Both the position numbers and the translations under genes were made by a program. The notes below the pieces were generated by a model. The model made no database searches. It was not told the origin of the DNA and saw nothing but the letters and a program-made list of their open reading frames with translations. Below, piece after piece: positions 6,105-13,250 of a stretch of 16,980 nt of DNA. This DNA comes from Beijerinckiaceae bacterium (GTDB lineage: Bacteria; Pseudomonadota; Alphaproteobacteria; Rhizobiales; Beijerinckiaceae). Each line of letters begins with the position of its first letter. Position 1 is the stretch's first letter. The stretch lies in assembly GCA_947370975.1 (NCBI GenBank), contig CANBNG010000032.1:1-16980 (forward strand). Reading direction: 5' to 3'.

Positions 6105-7400
6105 ATGGATCGTATTCGCATCATCGGCGGCAATCCGCTGAATGGAATCATTCCGGTTTCCGGCGCGAAAAACGCCGCTTTGCCCTTGATGATCGCCTCG
6201 CTCCTGACCAGCGACACGCTGACGCTCGAAAATGTGCCCCGTCTTGCCGACGTCAATCTGCTGATGCGGATTCTGGGCAACCACGGCTGCGATTACCGCA
6301 TGGACGGCAAGCGCGTGGGCGATGCGCCCTATGCCGGCCAGACCATCCATCTTGAAGCCTCGACCATTGTCGATACGACTGCGCCCTATGATCTGGTCTC
6401 GCGGATGCGGGCGAGCTTCTGGGTTGTTGCGCCCCTCATCGCGCGCATGGGCGTGGCCAAGGTCTCGCTGCCGGGCGGTTGCGCCATCGGCACGCGGCCG
6501 GTCGACCTGCTGCTCATGGTGCTCGAAAAGCTCGGCGCGCAGATCGAGATCGATAGTGGTTATGTCCACGCCAAGGCGCCCCATGGCCTGCGCGGCGCGG
6601 AAATCGATTTCCCGAAAGTCACCGTCGGTGGCACCCATACGGCGCTGATGGCGGCCTCGCTCGCCCATGGCGTGACGCTTATCCGCAATGCGGCCTGCGA
6701 GCCCGAAGTGCGCGACCTTGCCGATTGCCTCGTGAAAATGGGCGCGAAAATCAAGGGCGCGGGCACCAGCACCATTGAAATCGAGGGCGTTACCCGCCTG
6801 CATGGCGCACGCCATGCCGTGCTGCCCGACCGTATCGAGGCCGGCACCTATGCCATGGCAGCGGCCATGGCCGGCGGCGATGTGCTGCTGGAGGGCGCGC
6901 AGGAGAGCCTGCTGCCGGTGGCGCTGGATATCCTGCGCCAGACCGGGGCCACCGTCGAGACCACGGCGCGCGGCCTGCGCGTGGCCCGCCACGGCGGCGT
7001 CATCATGCCGGTCGATGTCACCACCGAGCCTTTCCCGGGCTTCCCGACCGATCTGCAGGCGCAATTCATGGCGCTGATGACGCGTGCGCAGGGCACATCG
7101 CGGATCACCGAGACGATTTTTGAAAACCGCTTCATGCATGTGCAGGAGCTCGCCCGCCTTGGCGCGCGCATCCGGCTCGATGGCGATGCGGCCATTGTCG
7201 AGGGCCGTCCGGTGCTCAAGGGTGCGCCCGTCATGGCAACCGACCTGCGCGCCTCGGTCTCGCTCGTCATTGCGGCGCTGGCTGCCGAAGGCGAGACGCT
7301 GGTCCACCGCGTCTATCATCTCGATCGCGGCTTCGAGCGGCTGGAACAGAAGCTTCAGGCCTGCGGCGCGCAGGTCGAGCGCATTTCAGATCCGGGCTAG
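6105..7400 (+). CDS. murA: UDP-N-acetylglucosamine 1-carboxyvinyltransferase
   Basis: MurA transfers enolpyruvate from phosphoenolpyruvate to UDP-N-acetylglucosamine, the first committed step of peptidoglycan synthesis in the cytoplasm. The 431-residue length fits the family. Diagnostic residues are Lys22 in SGAKNAALPL, the catalytic Cys126 in LPGGCAIGTRPVD (the fosfomycin target, present here as Cys) and the DLRAS motif near residue 381. I chose the ATG at 6105, preceded by AGAGAGG, over an upstream in-frame ATG at 6030 because the protein then begins MDRIRIIGGNPL as in homologues. It heads the plus-strand housekeeping block. A long open frame on the opposite strand across this gene reflects its high GC content. 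Confidence 0.97.
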   Translation: MDRIRIIGGNPLNGIIPVSGAKNAALPLMIASLLTSDTLTLENVPRLADVNLLMRILGNHGCDYRMDGKRVGDAPYAGQTIHLEASTIVDTTAPYDLVSRMRASFWVVAPLIARMGVAKVSLPGGCAIGTRPVDLLLMVLEKLGAQIEIDSGYVHAKAPHGLRGAEIDFPKVTVGGTHTALMAASLAHGVTLIRNAACEPEVRDLADCLVKMGAKIKGAGTSTIEIEGVTRLHGARHAVLPDRIEAGTYAMAAAMAGGDVLLEGAQESLLPVALDILRQTGATVETTARGLRVARHGGVIMPVDVTTEPFPGFPTDLQAQFMALMTRAQGTSRITETIFENRFMHVQELARLGARIRLDGDAAIVEGRPVLKGAPVMATDLRASVSLVIAALAAEGETLVHRVYHLDRGFERLEQKLQACGAQVERISDPG

Positions 7401-7615
7401 GCCGCGCGCAACGGTGCTTCCCTCCGGGCGTTGTCTTCGCGTTGATCCGCGACGACAGGCCGGAGGCCCCGATGCCCGAGCTGAAATTCAAGCATCCCGC
7501 AGCGCTTCCCCGCCCTTGGCGAGGCCTCGCCGCGCGGCTCGCCCATCTCTTGCCTGCTGTTCTCTTGCCTGCCCGTCGGGCTCCCGCTAACACGGGAACC
7601 GAACAAGGATCCTCG

Positions 7616-8101
7616 ATGACAACCAGCACGCCAGACGCGACCGACCTGACAGGGCAGGGCTCCCTGCGGCTCATCGCGCTCGATGCCGAGGATCTCGCGG
7701 TCCTGTCCTGCAATCTGCAGGATGCCGTGGTGCGCGTGCAGGATCTCGCCTTTATCCCCGAGCAGCACCGCTTTGCCTTTCTGGCCTCGCGGTTTGACTG
7801 GGCGGCCGCCGATGCCGGGCAGATGGAGCGCTGCCGGGCCGGCCTGCATTTCGATCACGTCACCAAAGTCTCCTCGACAGGTTTCGACCGAACGAATAGG
7901 AATGCCGTCCTCAATCTTCTCAGCCTGTCCTTCGAGGAGACGAGCGCGCCTGCGGGCACGATCATGCTGACCTTCTCCGGCGGCGCGGGGATCAGGCTCG
8001 ATGTCGAATGCGTCGATGCCCAGATGCGCGACCTTGGGCCGCGCTGGACAGCGCACCATAAACCGGGCCATGCCATAGATGATGCGCCTGTCGGCGATTG
8101 A
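7616..8101 (+). CDS. DUF2948 family protein
   Basis: The 161-residue product matches the DUF2948 pattern known from alphaproteobacteria. It has LRLIALDAEDLAVLSCNLQDAVVRVQDL near the start, RFAFLASRFDW around residues 50-60, then LNLLSLSFE and a strand-rich end with LTFSGGAGIRLDVECVDAQMRDLGPRW. No catalytic motif is known for the family, and the protein has no signal or membrane segment. The ATG at 7616 follows ACAAGGATC. An upstream in-frame ATG at 7442 would add 58 residues of low-complexity, non-homologous sequence. The 215-base gap after murA holds no gene I can support. The position between murA and hisD is the usual one in Hyphomicrobiales. Confidence 0.85.
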   Translation: MTTSTPDATDLTGQGSLRLIALDAEDLAVLSCNLQDAVVRVQDLAFIPEQHRFAFLASRFDWAAADAGQMERCRAGLHFDHVTKVSSTGFDRTNRNAVLNLLSLSFEETSAPAGTIMLTFSGGAGIRLDVECVDAQMRDLGPRWTAHHKPGHAIDDAPVGD

Positions 8102-8132
8102 CCGGCTGCGGCAGCTTGTTGGAGTGAATGAA

Positions 8133-9428
8133 ATGGTGATGCGGCTCGACATGACGCATGCCGATTTTGCGGCGCGTTTCGATGCCCTTCTCGCGATGAA
8201 GCGGGAAGTCTCGGAGGAGGTCGATTTTGCGGTGCGCGACATTATCGCGGATGTGGTCACGCGCGGCGATGCCGCGCTGATCGATTATTCGCGTCGCTTC
8301 GATCGCGTCGATCTCGAAAAGACCGGCCTGCGCGTGAGCGAGGCCGAAATCGAGGCCGCCACCGCTGCCTGCGAGCCCAGGGCGCTGGATGCCTTGCGCC
8401 TCGCCCATGAGCGCATTGTTGCCTATCATTCCCGCCAGAAGCCGCAGGATCATCGTTTCACCGATGCGCTGGGCGTCGAGCTCGGCTGGCGCTGGACAGC
8501 CATTCAATCGGTCGGTCTTTACGTGCCCGGCGGCACGGCGAGCTATCCCTCATCCGTGCTCATGAATGCCGCGCCTGCCAAGGTTGCCGGCGTCGGGCGC
8601 GTGGTGATGGTGGTGCCGACCCCCGATGGCGTGCTCAATCCGCTGGTGCTGGCGGCAGCAAGGCTTGCGGGCGTCGATGAAATCTATCGCGTGGGCGGTG
8701 CGCAGGCCGTTGCCGCGCTGGCCTATGGCACGCAGACCATTGCCCCGGTCGCAAAGATCGTTGGCCCCGGCAATGCCTTTGTGGCCGCTGCCAAGCGCCG
8801 GGTGTTTGGCACTGTCGGCATCGACATGATCGCCGGCCCGTCGGAAGTCGTCATCATGGCCGACGGCACTGCCAATGCCGATTGGATCGCAGCCGATCTT
8901 CTGGCCCAGGCCGAACACGATACGGCGGCGCAATCCATTCTTGTCACCAGCGATGCCGCGCTTGGCGAGGCTGTTGCGCGTTCTGTCGAAAGCCAGCTTG
9001 CGACCCTGCCGCGCCGCGATATTGCGACCGCCAGCTGGAAAGATTACGGCGCGATCATCAATGTGCCCTCGCTGTCAGGCGCCATCGCGCTGATTGACCG
9101 CCTTGCGCCCGAACATCTCGAGATCATGTCTGTGGATGCAGATGAATTGACCGAGCGCGTCACCAATGCGGGCGCGATATTCATCGGCGGCCATACGCCC
9201 GAAGCCATCGGCGATTATGTCGGGGGCTCGAACCATGTGCTGCCGACGGCGCGCTCTGCGCGCTTTTCGTCGGGCCTCGGCGTCAATGATTTCATCAAGC
9301 GCACCTCCTTGCTCAAATGCAGCGCGGAAAGCCTGCGCGCACTTGGGCCTGCGGCCATTGCGCTGGGCGAGGCCGAGGGCCTGCAGGCGCATGCGCGCTC
9401 TGTCGCCATCCGCCTCAATCTCGGTTGA
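8133..9428 (+). CDS. hisD: Histidinol dehydrogenase
   Basis: HisD oxidises L-histidinol to L-histidine in two NAD-dependent steps, using zinc. With the ATG at 8133 (GGAG at 8121-8124), the 431-residue product has the zinc ligands Gln259, His262, Asp361 and His420 and the catalytic pair Glu327-His328 in PEHLE. These are at or within one position of the E. coli numbering. The family signature IDMIAGPSEVVIMADGTAN is at 230-248. An upstream in-frame ATG at 8079 would overlap the DUF2948 gene and adds no homology. A further ATG at 8139 is possible. The gene follows DUF2948 by 31 bases and is followed after three bases by the UPF0262 gene, implying co-transcription. Confidence 0.97.
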   Translation: MVMRLDMTHADFAARFDALLAMKREVSEEVDFAVRDIIADVVTRGDAALIDYSRRFDRVDLEKTGLRVSEAEIEAATAACEPRALDALRLAHERIVAYHSRQKPQDHRFTDALGVELGWRWTAIQSVGLYVPGGTASYPSSVLMNAAPAKVAGVGRVVMVVPTPDGVLNPLVLAAARLAGVDEIYRVGGAQAVAALAYGTQTIAPVAKIVGPGNAFVAAAKRRVFGTVGIDMIAGPSEVVIMADGTANADWIAADLLAQAEHDTAAQSILVTSDAALGEAVARSVESQLATLPRRDIATASWKDYGAIINVPSLSGAIALIDRLAPEHLEIMSVDADELTERVTNAGAIFIGGHTPEAIGDYVGGSNHVLPTARSARFSSGLGVNDFIKRTSLLKCSAESLRALGPAAIALGEAEGLQAHARSVAIRLNLG

Positions 9429-9431
9429 ACC

Positions 9432-9920
9432 ATGGACGGCGCCTCCTCCTCATCCCGGAAGCGGCTTGTCGCTGTCTCGCTTGACGAGAAATCGATCGGG
9501 CGTGGAAATCCTGATCAGGAGCATGAGCGCGCCATTGCCATCTACGATCTCGTCGAGGCGAATAATTTCGGCGTGCCGGGACATGAGGCTGGCCCCTACG
9601 AGCTGACTATTGCGCTCCATGAGGCCAAGCTCGTCTTCGACATCAGGCAGGAGGGCGGGGCGACGCTGGTCACGCATATTCTGTCGCTGACGCCCTTCAG
9701 GCGCATTCTCAAAGATTATTTCCTGGTCTGCGAAAGCTATTACGCGGCGATCCGCACCTCGACGCCTTCGCAGATCGAGGCCATCGATATGGGCCGTCGC
9801 GGCCTGCACAATGATGGCGCACGCCTGCTGGCCGAGCGCCTCGAGGGCAAGGTCGATTGCGACTTCGACACCGCACGCCGCATCTTCACCCTCGTCACGG
9901 CCTTGCACTGGAAGGGCTGA
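9432..9920 (+). CDS. UPF0262 family protein
   Basis: The 162-residue product matches UPF0262, a family almost confined to alphaproteobacteria. It has the conserved runs LVAVSLDEKSIGR (12-24), ERAIAIYDLVEANNFGVPGH, LTPFRRILKDYFLVCESYY, and MGRRGLHNDGARLLAERLEGK near residues 118-138. The function is unknown, and there is no signal or membrane segment. It starts three bases after hisD stops, and its TGA shares one base with the ATG of the next gene, so translation of the three is probably coupled. The same neighbours are usual in relatives. Confidence 0.92.
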   Translation: MDGASSSSRKRLVAVSLDEKSIGRGNPDQEHERAIAIYDLVEANNFGVPGHEAGPYELTIALHEAKLVFDIRQEGGATLVTHILSLTPFRRILKDYFLVCESYYAAIRTSTPSQIEAIDMGRRGLHNDGARLLAERLEGKVDCDFDTARRIFTLVTALHWKG

Positions 9921-10396
9921 TGATGGAGGGCGCACCGGGCACGGCCGAAGAACCAAGGAAGCGGCCGCAATCCGTGCTCTTTGCCTGCTCCATGAATACG
10001 GTGCGCTCGCCGATGGCGGAGGGCATCGCCAAATATCTCTTCGGCCGCGAAATCTATTTTGCCTCCGCCGGCGTGCGCTGCGGCGAGATCGACGGATTTG
10101 CCGTCGCGGCCATGGATGAAATCGGCATCGACATGAGCCGGCACAAACCCCATTCCTTCGAGGAACTGGAGGATGCGGGCTTCGACATGATCGTGACACT
10201 CTCGCCCGAAGCCCACCATCGCGCGCTCGAATTCACGCGCACCATGGCGGTCGAGGTCATCTATTGGCCAACCATTGACCCCACCGCAGTATCGGGCATG
10301 CGTGAGGCAAAGCTCGAGGCCTATCGCGGCGTGCGCGACACGCTGCAGGGCCGCATCAAGGCCCTGCTCGACTGGCGGTCCATGGGAGAATTGTGA
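9920..10396 (+). CDS. Low-molecular-weight phosphotyrosine phosphatase-like protein
   Basis: The 158-residue product has the phosphatase P-loop C-X5-R as CSMNTVRS (Cys23 to Arg29) followed by PMAE, and a WPTIDP segment whose Asp120 matches the general-acid aspartate of the family. This fold covers tyrosine phosphatases and thioredoxin-type arsenate reductases. The later redox cysteines of ArsC are not evident, so a phosphatase is more likely. It is cytoplasmic, and its substrate is unknown. The ATG at 9920 overlaps the UPF0262 stop by one base; ATG at 9923 is equally possible. Its stop lies four bases from that of the convergent DUF2177 gene. In many relatives infA comes next, but not here. 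Confidence 0.88.
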   Translation: MMEGAPGTAEEPRKRPQSVLFACSMNTVRSPMAEGIAKYLFGREIYFASAGVRCGEIDGFAVAAMDEIGIDMSRHKPHSFEELEDAGFDMIVTLSPEAHHRALEFTRTMAVEVIYWPTIDPTAVSGMREAKLEAYRGVRDTLQGRIKALLDWRSMGEL

Positions 10397-10400
10397 TGCC

Positions 10401-10805
10401 TCAGCCCTCGAACAGGGTGGCGGCGTAATAGCCCGCACTCGCGGTTGCGGCTGTGAGCACCATGCCCCAGGCCATGTCGACAAAGGTCATGGCGACTGGC
10501 CACGTCTTGAGGGTGGCAAAATTGGTGAGATCGTAAGTGCCATAGGCGACCAGGCCGAGCAGCCCGCCCATGAGCGCTGCCGTCCGCCAGCTGCCCTCCC
10601 GCAGGCCCGGCGTGACCGCGAAGACCACAATGCCCAGCGCATAGAGCAGGTAGAAAACAAGCGCGATGCCGAGCAGCGGGCGCTCGAGCATCATGTGCCC
10701 AAGCTGGTCCTTGTAGAAATTCTTGGCGACGAAGCCGAGCCAGACAAAGTCGATTGCCAGAAAGGCGACCAGCGTGGCGGCATAAGTGACCAGATAACGG
10801 GTCAT
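10401..10805 (-). CDS. DUF2177 family membrane protein
   Basis: The 134-residue product is a small inner-membrane protein with four likely transmembrane helices: about 5-25, 43-66, 75-93 and 105-130. Conserved DUF2177 features are AIDFVWLGFVAKNFYK near the N-terminus, AYGTYDLTNFATLKTWP around residues 87-103, and FVDMAWGMVL after it. No function is established for the family. It is transcribed toward the phosphatase gene, with only four bases between the stops and no room for a terminator. The upstream spacer holds the terminator of the gentisate dioxygenase gene, so it probably has its own promoter. Confidence 0.85.
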   Translation of the reverse strand: MTRYLVTYAATLVAFLAIDFVWLGFVAKNFYKDQLGHMMLERPLLGIALVFYLLYALGIVVFAVTPGLREGSWRTAALMGGLLGLVAYGTYDLTNFATLKTWPVAMTFVDMAWGMVLTAATASAGYYAATLFEG

Positions 10806-10831
10806 GGCTCATCGGTCCCAAGAACGAGAAA

Positions 10832-10855
10832 GGGCGCCCGGTTTCTCGGACGCCC
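10832..10855 (-). terminator. Probable intrinsic terminator after gentisate dioxygenase
   Basis: On the minus strand GGGCGTCCG (10855-10847) pairs with CGGGCGCCC (10840-10832) over nine positions with one G-T wobble, loop AGAAAC, followed by TTTCTCGTTCTT. This GC-rich hairpin with a partial U-run lies 35 bases after the stop of the dioxygenase gene and just before the start of the DUF2177 gene. Confidence 0.6.
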
Positions 10856-10890
10856 CCTGATTACGGGTGAAACCAGCGACTGGATTTCAA

Positions 10891-11931
10891 TCACGCGTTG
10901 CCGCGGTCCTCGCGGTAGAGGCCGAGCTTTTCCTGCACCGGACGATCCGAGAAGCTGAAAACAACGGCGTCGGAATCTGCTTCATGCACGATCGGGTGCC
11001 AGCTCGGGGCCACAAAAATATCCTGCGGCTTCCATTCGAAAACCTTGTCGCCGATTCTGGTGCGGCCCGTACCCTCCACAACCGAGAAGACAGTCGCATC
11101 GGTCGCGCGGTAGCGGCTCGAGGTAAAGCCCTTGGGCAGCAGCTGGATGAAAGCCCCGATGGTCGGGATGGCGTGGTCGCCCGTCTCCGGGTTGGTGTAG
11201 CGCATCTTGATGCCGTGGCAGGGGTCGAAATCCTGCGAGCGGCGCATGATTTCCAGCGCCTCGCGCGTGCGGGCGTAGGGATAGTTGAAGACCGGCGAGG
11301 TGAGGCTGCGGCCCTTCTGGTCCACGGGCAGCAGGTTCGCGCCATAACGGGCCAGCGAATCGCCCTCGGGGCGCGAGACGGGCTGTTCGTCGGTGGCCCA
11401 GGGCTCGGCAAAGGATGCATCGAGCAGAGAGACAATCGGCACATCGAGGCCGTCGAGCCAGAAGATCGGCTCATCGGATTCATTGCCGTGATCATGCCAG
11501 GAATTCGACGGCGTGATGATGAAATCGCCGACATTCATGCGGGTGCGCTCGCCCCCCACTGTGGTGTGCGCATTCGCGCCCTGCAGGATGAAGCGCAGCG
11601 CCGACTGGCTGTGGCGATGGGCGGGCGCAACCTCGCCCGGCAGCACCAGCTGCACGCCGGCATACAGCGAGGTGGTGATGCTCGACTTGCCGCGCAGGCC
11701 GGGGTTTTCAAGAATGAGCACGCGGCGCTCGGCTTCCTTGGCGGTGATGAGCCCGCCGGCCTCGATCATGGCAGCGCGGATCTCGTCGAAATTCCAGAGA
11801 TAGGGCTCTGCGGCGCTGCGCGGCTCGGGCGTGATGAGATTGGCCAGCACCGACCACAGCGGGGTCAGGTTGCTCTTGTCGATCTTGTCATAGAAGGCCC
11901 GGCGTTCCGGCGTCTCGATGGCTTCGCTCAT
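10891..11931 (-). CDS. Gentisate 1,2-dioxygenase
   Basis: This cytoplasmic ring-cleaving enzyme would open gentisate with O2 to maleylpyruvate. The 346-residue length and bicupin layout fit the family. The first cupin carries the iron ligands in APAHRHSQSALRF (His105, His107) and WHDHGN (His146). The second cupin (about 240-335) has the strand GTGRTRIGDKVFEW and SWHPIVHE but no full metal set that I can see. The ATG at 11931 has AGGAGAGG upstream; an in-frame ATG at 11994 lies in the divergent promoter region and adds no homology. Salicylate or 1-hydroxy-2-naphthoate dioxygenases share this fold, but the neighbouring 3-hydroxybenzoate 6-monooxygenase and isomerase favour gentisate. It is divergent from the isomerase operon. 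Confidence 0.9.
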   Translation of the reverse strand: MSEAIETPERRAFYDKIDKSNLTPLWSVLANLITPEPRSAAEPYLWNFDEIRAAMIEAGGLITAKEAERRVLILENPGLRGKSSITTSLYAGVQLVLPGEVAPAHRHSQSALRFILQGANAHTTVGGERTRMNVGDFIITPSNSWHDHGNESDEPIFWLDGLDVPIVSLLDASFAEPWATDEQPVSRPEGDSLARYGANLLPVDQKGRSLTSPVFNYPYARTREALEIMRRSQDFDPCHGIKMRYTNPETGDHAIPTIGAFIQLLPKGFTSSRYRATDATVFSVVEGTGRTRIGDKVFEWKPQDIFVAPSWHPIVHEADSDAVVFSFSDRPVQEKLGLYREDRGNA

Positions 11932-12103
11932 GACCGTTTCCTCTCCTTTAGGGAGCCTCGGCAAAGCCGGGCCCGCGCGGCGTTGACACCGCAATTCCTC
12001 CGTATACTGTCAATTACTGACGCGCATGACAAGCGCGACCTTTCCGGCAAGGCTTGCAGCCTGTGCCGCAACAGGATCGCACCGGCGCAAAGGGGAGGAC
12101 AAT
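11932..12103. promoter_or_regulatory. Divergent promoter/operator region of the gentisate cluster
   Basis: This 172-base spacer separates the dioxygenase gene from the divergent isomerase-MarR-monooxygenase operon and must hold both promoters. TTGACA at 11983-11988 and its inverted counterpart TGTCAA at 12008-12013 could be opposed -35 elements. A TATACT at 12003-12008 follows the first by 14 bases, short for a sigma-70 spacer. GTCAATTACTGAC (12009-12021) is a short inverted repeat that could be a half-site pair for the MarR protein encoded in the operon. Ribosome-binding sites of both genes lie at the edges: AGGAGAGG on the minus strand and AGGGGAGG on the plus strand. Confidence 0.5.
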
Positions 12104-12736
12104 ATGCGGCTGCACGGTTTTTTCAGGAGCGGAGCGTCTTATCGCGTTCGCATCGCACTCGCGATGAAGGGTCTGCCCTTCGAGCAGACCTCCTATGTCT
12201 TGCGCAAGGGCGAGCAGCGTGCGCCCGCCTATCTCAAGATGAACCCGCAGGGCCTCGTGCCGGCGCTGGAACTTGATGACGGCACCGTGCTCACGCAATC
12301 GATCGCCATTCTCGAATGGCTCGAGGAAACCCATCCGCAAAATCCGATGTTGCCGAAAGATCCGCTGGAGCGTGCGCGCGTGCGCGCTTTCGCGCTGGCT
12401 GTCGCTTGCGATATTCATCCCGTGCAGAATCTTCTCGTGCTCAACGCCGTGCGTGCAATTGGCCAGACCGATGCGCAGGTCAATGAATGGGCGCGCCGCG
12501 TCAATGCCGAGGGGCTCGATGCCTGCGAGGCCATGATCGCCCATGTTCCCGGGCCTTTCTGCTTCGGCGACCAGCCGACCATGGCTGACATTTGTCTCAT
12601 TCCGCAGCTCGTCAATGCGCGGCGCTTTGGGTGTGATGTGTCGGGCTGGACGCGTCTGTTGCAGGCCGAAGCGGCCTGCATGGCGCTGCCGTGCTTTGCC
12701 CAATCCGTGCCCGAGCTGCAACCCGATGCCGAGTGA
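12104..12736 (+). CDS. Glutathione-dependent maleylpyruvate (maleylacetoacetate-type) isomerase
   Basis: The 210-residue product is a zeta-class glutathione transferase. Its N-terminal thioredoxin-like domain has the glutathione-binding motif FFRSGASYRVRIALAMKG (residues 6-23), NPQGLVPALELDDG and LTQSIAILEWLEE. The C-terminal helical domain has FCFGDQPTMADICLIPQLVNARRFGCD. In the gentisate pathway it would convert maleylpyruvate to fumarylpyruvate using glutathione. The same family isomerises maleylacetoacetate in tyrosine breakdown, but the neighbours favour maleylpyruvate. The ATG at 12104 is preceded by AGGGGAGG, stronger than the upstream in-frame ATG at 12026. It is the first gene of the plus-strand arm, and its end abuts or overlaps the possible start of the MarR gene. 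Confidence 0.88.
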   Translation: MRLHGFFRSGASYRVRIALAMKGLPFEQTSYVLRKGEQRAPAYLKMNPQGLVPALELDDGTVLTQSIAILEWLEETHPQNPMLPKDPLERARVRAFALAVACDIHPVQNLLVLNAVRAIGQTDAQVNEWARRVNAEGLDACEAMIAHVPGPFCFGDQPTMADICLIPQLVNARRFGCDVSGWTRLLQAEAACMALPCFAQSVPELQPDAE

Positions 12737-12794
12737 GACGCAGATCTGCGACTCAATGCATGAAGCGGCCGTGCGCGATGGCGCCCAGGGCGGA

Positions 12795-13250
12795 ATGGAC
12801 GACGTCTATTCAAAGCCCGGTCATCTCATTCGCCGCCTGCAGCAGATCGCAGTCTCCGTCTTTGCGCAGGAATGTGCCGGGCATGACATTACGCCCGTGC
12901 AATATGCCGCTCTTGTCGCGGTGCGCGACAATCCGGGTCTGGATGCCACGCGGATTGCGGCGCTGATTGACTTTGACCGTTCGACCGTCGGCAATGTGCT
13001 GGAGCGGCTGGAGGGCAAGGGGCTGATCGAGCGCCGCGCAAATCCGCAGGATCGGCGCGTGAAAATACTCAAGCTCTCGCGCCGTGGCGCGAAGTTGTTG
13101 AGCGACTGCGAGCCCGCCGTGCAACGCGCGCAGGCCCGCATGCTCGATCCATTGAGCGCGGCCCAACGTAACGAGTTCTTGAACAACATGCGCCGCATCA
13201 TCGCGCGCGCGGACAATGTGCCAAAGGGAGGACCAAATGGCGCAAGCTGA
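12795..13250 (+). CDS. MarR-family transcriptional regulator
   Basis: The product has a winged helix-turn-helix of MarR type: HDITPVQYAALVAVRDNPGLDATRIAALIDFDRSTVGNVLERLEGKGLIERR, followed by the wing with DRRVKILKLSRRGAKLL. It likely dimerises through its terminal helices and represses the aromatic-degradation genes until an aromatic ligand such as 3-hydroxybenzoate or gentisate binds. The operator is probably in the 11932-12103 spacer. The start is uncertain. I chose the ATG at 12795 (151 residues, MDDVYSKPGHLIRRLQQ, with AGGGCGG just before it). In-frame ATGs at 12756 and 12726 would extend it, the last overlapping the isomerase gene. Its final 14 bases overlap the monooxygenase start, implying coupled translation. 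Confidence 0.88.
   Translation: MDDVYSKPGHLIRRLQQIAVSVFAQECAGHDITPVQYAALVAVRDNPGLDATRIAALIDFDRSTVGNVLERLEGKGLIERRANPQDRRVKILKLSRRGAKLLSDCEPAVQRAQARMLDPLSAAQRNEFLNNMRRIIARADNVPKGGPNGAS

Noticed and set aside
5802..7319. A 505-residue open frame on the minus strand across murA
   Set aside because: It is the antisense of murA in a GC-rich gene. The translation is rich in His, Arg and Ala with no domain, and murA is unmistakable.
11983..12008. TTGACA - 14 bases - TATACT as a sigma-70 promoter for the isomerase operon
   Set aside because: The spacer is two to four bases shorter than usual, so I kept it only as a possible element within the control region rather than as a firm promoter.
10867..12276. 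A 469-residue open frame on the plus strand across the gentisate dioxygenase gene
   Set aside because: Antisense of a recognised enzyme. It has no motif or ribosome-binding site and runs through the divergent promoter region.
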